The notes under the pieces were generated by a model. The model had not been told where the DNA came from. It made no database searches and saw only the letters and a list, made by a program, of their open reading frames with translations. DNA of 64,000 nt from Sipunculus nudus (lineage: Eukaryota; Annelida; Sipuncula; Golfingiida; Sipunculidae). Every line of letters starts with the position of its first letter. Position 1 is the first letter of the stretch. The stretch is from the NCBI GenBank assembly GCA_026874595.1, contig CM049310.1:53697058-53761057 (forward strand). Reading direction: 5' to 3'. Shown here in pieces: positions 56,249-64,000 of the stretch. The position numbers and the translations under genes are program-made.

Positions 56249-58212
56249 CACAGAGCAAAGAACTGTAATCAGCCCAATGAGAGCGTGGAATCGAATTGTG
56301 CATCAAGCTCCAATTTCTGAACATGCGATACCCGCTCTCAGTGGCCTGATTTCCTCGGTTCTGGAAAAAGAAGTTAAGAATCAGACCAACGAGCGCGGGT
56401 GTCTCGGCGTAACACCCTAGTGGTGTAGCCCCGAGAACCTTGCTATACAAATTTAAGGTTAAAAACAAAAGGAGACCAGGAACGACTTCAGTGTGTGACC
56501 ACTGCGTGAGGGGCAATAAGTCTGTTTTATACACCCGAATGAAGACCTCCGCCATGTGGGCGGTCCTTAATTCGGGGTACTCTGCAACCCATCCTTTCAT
56601 TAACTTATTGACCCTTATTCCCAGGATCATTGGCGCATATGTTCCGCAACACGTGTTTGCAATCACTTATTCGGTCTATATTCCCATGTTCAATCGGGAA
56701 TATGTGACTGCGCATTTGTGAATATTCCTGGACGTCCTTCCTGCCTCCGGATGATGAGCTGGACCCACACCAACATCTATCTAATCGTTTATTTATTGGC
56801 CCATTCCGAGGTGCCCTGCAAATTTCATGGGGTTTCCGCTCATGACTGCGTGAGTTATGTTGTGAACAAACACACACGTACACATGCAAGAACGTGAATG
56901 AAGGCAAACCGTCCTAGCGGAGGCAATAAGGTGTCAAGCCCGAAGCGATGTTCTGTCCTCATTTAAAGACCCTCTGATATCCTATCAGACAGACACACTG
57001 TCATGTATAAGCTAGTTTCTATAAAACTCGATGAAACATATTCCTCATCAAAGTCTCATCCCAAGTCGACATTTGACCCCTGACAGTGCGCCTTATTCAA
57101 CTGACGTTCAACGCCTTAAACACAGTAAACATAGTCAATGCGAACGACATGTTGGGTTTTAACGGATTTCAACAGTAAGCGCCATTTTTGTATATATTCA
57201 GGCAGCAGGATTACTCTGTCAATGGTGCCTTAGGTAAAGCTGGGACGGTTCAGGATATTTTTCTCTGGTAATTCCGTAAAAAAACTTGAATGTTCTACTA
57301 ATTCTTTTTTGCCGAGAGCAACGTACCTTATTTTGTTTAAAAATTCGTTTGAAAGAAAAATAAAAACATTCGCGCATCGATAAAGAATTAATGACTGTTA
57401 GTTTTATGGCGGCTGATTTGGCTTGTTTGTAATATCAGACATGATCAGTTTCTGATAACAGTACATTACTGCCAGATATCTTGGACATTATTTCAGCTCA
57501 TAACAATCCAATGCACCTGATCTTCTTGGATTTTCCCGTCTGCCTTTTGTCTGGCGCGATCTTTTTTCGGTCAACAGAAAGCTCGGCAGGACGGGAAAGA
57601 TGCTATTTTCAAGGTACAGATCTTCCAGGTGTGCCTCGTTATTATGGATATGTATCAACTATATTTTGTAACCTTGTGTGACGTTACCTGGAAACAAATG
57701 TATAATTATGTAGTTATATTTGTGTGACTATTGTTAAAAAAAACAGAAACTACATGGCATTTATCGAAAAGATATATTCTCTTTAAATTTAGAAAAAAAT
57801 AACAAACAAAAACTACATTCCAAAGCTTCAGATTAATTAAAAGGACATAACGTTCATTTAGTGGAAAATAAATTAAAAAACAAGATATAAAACATTTTAT
57901 CAAAATCACCAGCTTTGGCGAAATCGAGTGATTTAAGAAACATAATCAAGGAGCTGCAAAAATCTTTTGAATACTCTATATTGTTTTAAAAATACATATC
58001 ACCGATTTGTTATTCGTGCTCCACCATTTTCTAATCGATGGCGCAATCAAACGAGAGCTAAACAGACGAGCAATTGACTACCTTACAACGCGGGATATAC
58101 GTGAAACAACTCGAGTGTGAGATTTAGGTACTTTGTTTAGTGTTATGTAGCGAGAAACATATATATATATTCTTTTCAATGCAAAACTGACTTTGATACA
58201 TCTTTTCTCTAA
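56249..58212. other. no gene recognised
   Basis: The first ~650 bp are open on the minus strand (codons running into the MULE TIR up to 56666, and 56907-56605 in another frame). I recognise no domain, and the reading runs into transposon sequence, so it is not a credible gene. The remainder is AT-rich. Confidence 0.35.
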
Positions 58213-58220
58213 TGCAGTGG

Positions 58221-58612
58221 CAGTGGCGTCAATTTATCTGCAAGGGTGGGGTGTAGGATGACTCGCAAGGGTGTGTGTGCGGGGGAGGGGGGGGGAGGAT
58301 GACAGGCGTGAAGGGTAGTCAATATTGGGATTAAACAAACATGTTTATATATATATATATCAATTAAGTATAAGGTTTTAAAAAATAAGGTATATGGTAA
58401 TTCTAAACCATTTAGATATTAATATTTCATGGTAAACTCATAAATGGAACCAAAGTCTATAATCCAATTTATTGATATATTTCTTTGGAAATATATAAAT
58501 ATTATACTCTGAATCGGAAGGGGGGGGCGGATGATTACATTGACCATCCCCCCCCCCTTGCCAAAAAGTGGGGGGGATATACCCCCCATCCCCCCTATAT
58601 TGACGCCCCCTG
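58221..58612. mobile_element. hAT-like MITE
   Basis: The left end CAGTGGCGTCAATTTATCTG with G-rich subterminal sequence and the right end (reverse complement CAGGGGGCGTCAATATAGGG) are inverted partners; CAGTGGCGT is the familiar hAT terminus. The interior (58368-58455) is shared with 20420-20530. Subterminal G/C runs (58280-58291, 58520-58590) are extreme. No clean 8-bp duplication is found, so the outer boundaries are approximate. Confidence 0.55.
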
Positions 58613-58799
58613 CACCCTTGGATACTAATGACATTGGCGATAAATCTTCCAGTAATGGATTAAGATTTTAAGTAAAAGATTTGAAGATATTCATGCATCT
58701 GCTTATTAGGGAAGAGGAAAAAATGACCAGTATTTGTGAAATGTCAAACCATTATTACAAATGTGAAATCCTGAACCTGCCAAAACTGCCAAAGATGGA

Positions 58800-60075
58800 T
58801 ATGTGAGACAAATGCGAGCTTGATATCCGAACTAACACCAGGTCCATTCATCGTAATAACATGACGTCGGAGACCGAGACTATGTAAAAAAAGCCTTTTC
58901 AGGAAGCAAGGCCCGTGACTTCCACCAAGACTGGGACCATTCAGTGTAATAACAGATCTTGGGAACTACGGTGGCGAGAAACAACAGCTAATTTGTGGTG
59001 ATAGCAGTTAACGAGACCAAGATTATAACTTTAAGACCAAAACTATTTAGTGTGATGACAGACGCTTGAATTTAGTATTAGTGTAGATTTCGGTTAAATT
59101 TGTTACTTTTCTGGGTCATTTCCTTATAACTTTTACTTATCTTACAGTTTCCTAGCGTTTTTCACATTATGTGGGCTGTCTCTTTATATTTTTATTTATT
59201 ATTTGAGATAAGAAGGCAAGAAGCCTCCGTCGTTAGGTCCGACAGCCTTGGCGTAGCAACCGACGACACGCTTTGTGATTGGTTTCTGATATTTTAAGTA
59301 CTGAAGTCTTCAGATGACAGATGATACCAATGACATAACAACGGTTCAGCCAATCAAGCATGTACTTCAAATTTAGCCCGAAACTGATGTGCTATGGCTG
59401 TCGGGCCTAACATCGGGAGCTTCTTGCCTGCCTATCTTAAATATTAAGTTAAATAATAAAGAGATGGACCATATAGCTCGAAAAACTCTAGAAAAATGTC
59501 AGATAAGTAATAGTTATAAGGAAATGACCTAGAAAAGTAAAAAATTTAACCGAAATCTACATTAATAGCAATTCAAGCGCCTGTGATGTGTTAACAGATC
59601 TCGGAAAACTAAGATCTCGAGAAATACCAACCTCATTTGTGGGGATATCATTTTCCGAGATCAAGATCATGACTATGAGATCTAGGAATATGATCAAGAG
59701 CAGGACCATTGGTGGTCAAGATATTACGTTTGAGAGTACGAGTATTAATGATGATTACAGACCCTCCCATAAAATGCTGATTGCCGATACTTTGACTTTT
59801 TGGAATATTAACAGATAAAAAATCATAACTAAGAACAAGAACTTTATAGGGGGATACCTAAACCTCAAGGATTAATGCTGTACTGAAGATGATCGACCAA
59901 AAAAGATGAAGACAGAAACTAATAGAACAAGATAATGACCAATGGAAATACTCTTGGCGATGATAACAAAATTCCTGAGACCACGATCCAAACTGAGATA
60001 TAGTAGAATCTAAGAGACCAAGATAGTAATAGAGATAAAGAACTCTTCAGGATGATGTCAAAATTTATGATAGGT
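58800..60075 (+). repeat. degenerate purine-rich array, split by a MITE
   Basis: Related words recur irregularly: GAGACCAAGAT, AAGACCAAAACTATT, CAGTGTAATAACAGATCTTGG, GTGATGACAG, GAGATCAAGATCATGAC, GAGACCACGATCC. They occur both before 59063 and after 59580, with roughly 50-80 bp between similar words. It looks like an old minisatellite whose monomers have decayed; the period is not exact. Confidence 0.55.
59063..59579. mobile_element. palindromic MITE inserted in the array
   Basis: The left arm (59063-59247) and right arm (59396-59579) are reverse complements over about 184 bp each. They share CGCTTGAATT, GTAGATTTCGGTTAAATT, GGTCATTTCCTTATAACT, GGCAAGAAGC and CCGACAGCC. The loop is about 148 bp. 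No coding capacity. Related array words lie on both outer sides, consistent with insertion into the purine-rich array. The target duplication is not resolved. Confidence 0.8.
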
Positions 60076-60129
60076 TCTACTAGGTAAATTACATATTCGG
60101 GCATCTCACCAAAGCACACTGCACATTGA

Positions 60130-60131
<2 letters not shown>

Positions 60132-60196
<65 letters not shown>
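60132..60196. repeat. (TA)n microsatellite
   Basis: About 32 uninterrupted TA units. Confidence 0.95.
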
Positions 60197-60200
<4 letters not shown>

Positions 60201-60291
60201 AGAAATGCAAAGAATCCAGAAGAAAGGAATTCCAGTAATTATAGGTAATTAAACATAAATAACGTTTTATGTGTAATCTGAACTCGTAGAG

Positions 60292-60354
60292 GGTAAGATG
60301 AATTCGATTTGAATTTGACCAACAAATGTAATCCAAAATCGATTTCATCTTACC
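60292..60354. repeat. hairpin-forming inverted repeat
   Basis: GGTAAGATGAATTCGATTT (60292-60310) pairs with AAATCGATTTCATCTTACC (60336-60354) around a ~25-bp loop, with one mismatch. A third, related word (TTAACTGAATTCGATTTC) follows at about 60360, and GGTAAGCTGAAGCG at about 60388, so the motif is locally repeated. Confidence 0.8.
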
Positions 60355-60399
60355 TTCGGTTAACTGAATTCGATTTCGGGTTACCGGGGGTAAGCTGAA

Positions 60400-61805
60400 G
60401 CGCGGGTAACCTGAAATCGCTACACCGGCTCATCCACTTGCATGTTCCCATGTACCCAATACATAACGACAGGTTGAATGGTTTAATCATTTTGACATAG
60501 CCATGATAACTTCCGGCATATATAGCTTGTTATTTTACATAAAACTATTAAATTCCATTTGAACAAGTACAGGCTTTTCATGACAGGAGATTATAAGGTT
60601 GAGAAAGGGACTATTTTATCCAGGCACCGTGACCTAAACCCAAACCGTTGAAGAGGAAATCATTTTTCCAAATAAACGGCGTTCATGATGTCAGTGTTAA
60701 CTTTATGGATAGTAACTTTACCAATCTAAACTCTATAAAAACATACAATGTTTTAACAAAACAAAAAGTGTCGGAGATTACAACCCTGAGAGCTCTTATT
60801 GTGGCCGAAAAGGCATCCAACAGCTGACAGAGGAACCCCTTTTTTATTTTTTTGTATCAGGGGTGAGAGATAATAAGTTATTATCGACCTGTTTCGTGGC
60901 CAAAATATAATCAAAATAGAAGTAGTAGAACGTAAAACATAATTAATTTATATATATACATTATGTTTGTAATATATCTTGAGACTACGTGGATATTTGT
61001 TCAACATACTGTATGGTGGCTTGCAGGTACAGCGCATGCGCGTGAAACCGCGACCTGATGTACATGCATTGGGTCTCACGTACTTGGCAGGCGTTGCTTT
61101 AAAGCGCGTCCAAACTATGTATCGCGAATATCGTATTAATGAAATCGAAACCAAGCCCTCACTTCCCGGTTTCGGTTCCGGAAAACCGTTCTCTTTATAA
61201 ACTGCGAACCAACGAAACCATCTCTGGAACAGGTTTCGATTTCGCAAACACCAACCACTCTCTAATTATACTGGTATCATATCGGCACTGAACCAAAGTA
61301 GTGCAGTTTTGTTAATTGTTATATAAATTTATTCTGTTGCTATCTGTTAGGGTTCGATCAGTAAACAACAGAGATGTGAACAATATCCTTGGATGGTATT
61401 TTGAACTGAATACACTGTAAAAAGTGAAACTTCAGTTCTCATGTTTCTATATTGAATACTATATATGCATAAAATGAAAACATGTTTTGTGACTCATATA
61501 TGTGATAAATAGGTGTCATCACAAATTCTTTGACGAGAAACAGTTGAAAAACACAAACATATCTGAGACATGTTTAAAACATATTTTCATTTTTACTTTG
61601 TTCAAAGGCGTGCTATTTCTTCTATTCTGCTTAATATACCCTGGATTTACTTTTAAACTGGTGGTTAAAATTAAGTATAATCAACTGCTGAAGATCAGTA
61701 GACTCCCCTGTCTAAGAGAACAGTAACAGTTCAGACGAATATCAAACGCAGATCTTCACGTTTCTCTATGTAGTGTTAAGTAGCGAGACGGACACAAATG
61801 CTTAT
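60400..61805. other. no gene recognised
   Basis: AT-rich apart from 61020-61200, which has CpG and an NRF1-like site at 61031-61042. ORFs of 73-99 codons overlap on both strands there, none with a domain. Confidence 0.35.
61031..61042. promoter_or_regulatory. NRF1-like palindromic site
   Basis: AGCGCATGCGCG contains the palindromic GCGCATGCGC core of NRF1 sites. About 120 bp downstream TTCCGG words occur (ETS-like). Promoter function is unproven and no exon is recognised. Confidence 0.25.
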
Positions 61806-61808
61806 TAA

Positions 61809-61836
<28 letters not shown>
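61806..61836. repeat. (ATT)n microsatellite
   Basis: About 10 ATT units. Confidence 0.95.
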
Positions 61837-61842
<6 letters not shown>

Positions 61843-61844
61843 AA

Positions 61845-62065
61845 CAGTGAAACCCCGGGCTGCGGACACCCCTTAGGGCTGCGGACACCCCGCGTAACGG
61901 ACAGTCTTCAGAACGGCTCAATGGTTTTACTACTCTAAGAAACCCTCTAGGTCAGACACCCCGATATTCAGGACGAAGGACATTTCTGTCCGTTCAACAG
62001 TTAAAATCACCCTCGCTAACGGACACCAAAACGGCAACCTTGGCCGGTGGCAAGAAATATACACT
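61845..62065 (+). mobile_element. possible pogo/Tigger-like MITE fragment
   Basis: CAGTGAAACCCCGGGCTGCG resembles the CAGTG-AACCCC start of pogo/Tigger-type TIRs. GCGGACACC/CGGACA words recur inside (61863-61912, 62015-62022). The expected right end (GGGGTTTCACTG) is absent; only ACACTG at about 62060 could be a decayed terminus. TA target duplication is not clear. Confidence 0.4.
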
Positions 62066-62104
62066 GGTAACTAGTATTATGTTCTGCTTCAAGTAAGCCT
62101 CTCA

Positions 62105-62790
62105 CCACTCAAAACTCTTTCAATTATATAGCGTTCAAAATAAGGCGTTTTGTCCATAGGCCTTAGAAAATAATATACAGCGACCTTTAATTAAGGGATT
62201 ATCATAAAATTTTACCAAGAACTCCCTAGATGCTAAGTTTTATGTCCAACTGCTACGATTTGTGTTTGGCTAACTAAATGCTTTCTAGCTAAATGTCTTC
62301 GGCCTGTCTCAGGGACTATAAGCGGTTACCGAATATATGTCACCTACCTTATTTTAGGTTTCTAAGGAGATGTGCCCAGAAACTCCCTGGATGCTGCGTT
62401 AAAAAATGCCATGCCTTACAGGTACGATTTGTGCCCCATCTGACAATCATGATGCTCATATGACATGTTTTTCCTATAGGTCGCTGAATATAGGTCACGT
62501 TGACCTAATTTCATGTTCCAAGGACCATTTCCAAGGACCACCGAGACTGTTACGTTAGAAGATTCTAGGCCTATTGGATGCAATTTGTGCCTCCTCTGAC
62601 TGTCTGGGTGCTCAAAATGTTTTCGGTCCATAGGTCGCAGAATATAGGCCATCATGACCTTATTTCAGGATTCCAAGGAGATTTTAATAGGACCTCCCTA
62701 AATGTACAGTTAGGAGTTTCTAGGTCTAACGGTTACGATTTGTGCCCCGTTAATGGACGGACGGCCGGACGGATGAAGGGAAAGAGGTGA
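62105..62790 (+). repeat. ~155-170-bp repeat, about four degenerate units
   Basis: The word ACGATTTGTG (or CAATTTGTGCC) recurs at 62256, 62425, 62581 and 62736. Each is accompanied by CCATAGG or CTATAGGTCGC(T/A)GAATATAGG, GACCT(T/A)ATTTCA and CCAAGGA in the same order. The last unit runs into GGACGGACGGCCGGACGGATG. This layout matches a repeat type that I recall as abundant in bivalve genomes. Confidence 0.75.
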
Positions 62791-62796
62791 TCGCAA

Positions 62797-62827
62797 TAGC
62801 TCAGATGACTTACAGTCAGCTGAGCTA
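62797..62827. repeat. 31-bp imperfect palindrome ending the repeat
   Basis: TAGCTCAGATGACT ... AGTCAGCTGAGCTA pairs over nearly its full length with a three-base centre. It directly follows the GGACGG-rich end of the repeat and may be the structural 3' terminus of the element. Confidence 0.75.
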
Positions 62828-64000
62828 ATAATGAAACATTTTGTTTTTATTTGAACCATGAAACGTCTTTCTCCTTTTTAAGAGTGCGTTCCTTTACTTT
62901 TAGAGCTAAAGATAAGACATAACGATATAACTAATTCACTCGTCGGATCCATGGATACACTATTGAGACACAGAAACAGTCAAATGTCACCATACATGCA
63001 ATATAGTCTATCTCTAAATATAAATAATGCTCTCGCCAGGTATTAAGTATTAACTAGATGCAGCTGTAAAAAAAATCCACGGTTCTATATGATAAGTAAT
63101 TTTGTAATGAGCTGGTGGGACTGAATGTTGCATATTTTGTTGTTGCTGCGTTTTGTGGGGACTGTTGTTAATAATATAAAAATCACATGTGCTAGGATTC
63201 TCCAGGAAACCCACTCCCCAAAAAAATTCAGCAAAGAATGGCAAATTCAAGAAAGTAAACAAAGAAGTAGACGTGATTCAGAGTGATGGCGATTGTATAT
63301 ATATTGTTACGGAACCAAACAACAACAGATCACGTCGTCGTGACGAGCATAAATTTTGTTATGGAGATAAAAAATCAGATTCTGTAACACTATAGACAGC
63401 GTGAAATGTCTAGGGGAACGAATGAAGAAGTCGGTGTTTTTTTGTCAAAAAATAATTATTATTTATTCTTAAAACAACCCTAACATTACAATACACTAAA
63501 TCAATACAATTACATAGTATAACAACAGTACAACAGCAAATTAATACAGATAAACAGTTTAATAAATAAAGTGTACAGTTCCCGGATACCACCACTGTCA
63601 AAGCGACATCAAATCCTTTAAAACGTTTAATCCAGATGAACAGTTCACATACATCTTTTCAAAGAAAGTCCAATTCAATCACAAAATGGATCTGTTGTAA
63701 TCAAAAAGTGAAGTTCTTGTAATAATCCCGAAAGCAAACTGGAGACAGGCCACACTAAATCTGCATAGAGTTTGTAGAATCCCTTACACTGCTGCACTAA
63801 TCGGATAGGTCCAAAACTGACTCATTCTCTTTCGTGTCCGCTTGAATATTTCTCTCTCCTCTCTCCACGGCTCCAAAACACAGCCCCTCTTTGTAACTTT
63901 TCATCCGAAAATTCTGTAAACTTCTATTTCGCGAAAAAATCGAAAGAACCCAACAATACATAATACACACGCCCCAAGAACATTACAAGACACGCGCTCA
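62828..64000. other. no gene recognised
   Basis: Short ORFs only; the plus ORF 63189-63395 is lysine- and arginine-rich without a family I recognise. The right-hand 500 bp has the irregular C-rich/T-rich look of a repeat body, but I found no ends. Confidence 0.35.

Noticed and set aside
55989-56666. 225-codon minus-strand ORF
   Set aside because: About 80 codons are MULE TIR repeat and the rest shows no domain; the reading crosses a transposon end, so a native gene is unlikely.

Overview
The window is AT-rich, repeat-dense animal nuclear DNA. No intact host protein gene, rRNA or tRNA gene could be supported. The coding sequence I can recognise belongs to decayed mobile elements: non-LTR retrotransposons with coiled-coil/RRM ORF1, APE-type endonuclease and reverse transcriptase; a Mutator-like (MULE) transposase fragment; and two unnamed repeat-borne protein families that I recall from mollusc and other marine-invertebrate genomes. 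Together with the repeat types this suggests a lophotrochozoan, most likely a bivalve mollusc. That is inference; a BLAST search would settle it.

Layout. 1-14.7 kb: a broken coiled-coil gene (70-1041, +), short tandem duplications (3.86, 5.73 kb), GA/TA microsatellites, diverged segmental repeat pairs (6.72/7.91 kb and 12.09/12.97 kb) and a TIR MITE at 11.5 kb. 14.7-17.3 kb: the 5' half of a LINE on the minus strand (ORF1, endonuclease, linker) with no reverse transcriptase. 17.7-18.1 kb: a fold-back element. 20.9-23.0 kb: a decayed LINE RT tail abutting a decayed copy of a repeat-borne unnamed gene, both on minus. 27.3 kb: another RT scrap. 28-29.2 kb: a duplicated segment. 32.0-34.3 kb: a diverged tandem duplication whose second copy is the empty site for a MITE in the first. 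37.2-39.0 kb: a 53-bp minisatellite of about 33 units with higher-order structure. 39.5 kb: a tRNA-derived SINE-like repeat. 43.2-46.7 kb: a 3.55-kb structure with inverted arms of about 0.65-0.7 kb. 47.4-51.9 kb: an L1/Tx1-type LINE with poly(A) and candidate target duplication, damaged by discrete lesions. 52.9-53.3 kb: a hAT-like MITE with an 8-bp target duplication. 54.75-56.25 kb: a compact MULE-like element whose TIRs are built of tandem ~14-bp repeats, carrying only the last transposase exon. 58.2-60.1 kb: hAT-like and palindromic MITEs and a degenerate purine-rich array. 60.3-62.8 kb: hairpins, a pogo-like terminus and a ~160-bp repeat ending in a palindrome.

The genes do not form a pathway. 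The window reads as intergenic or intronic DNA built by successive insertions, duplications and decay. The most informative loci are the MULE-like element, the L1-type LINE, the filled/empty MITE pair and the higher-order minisatellite.
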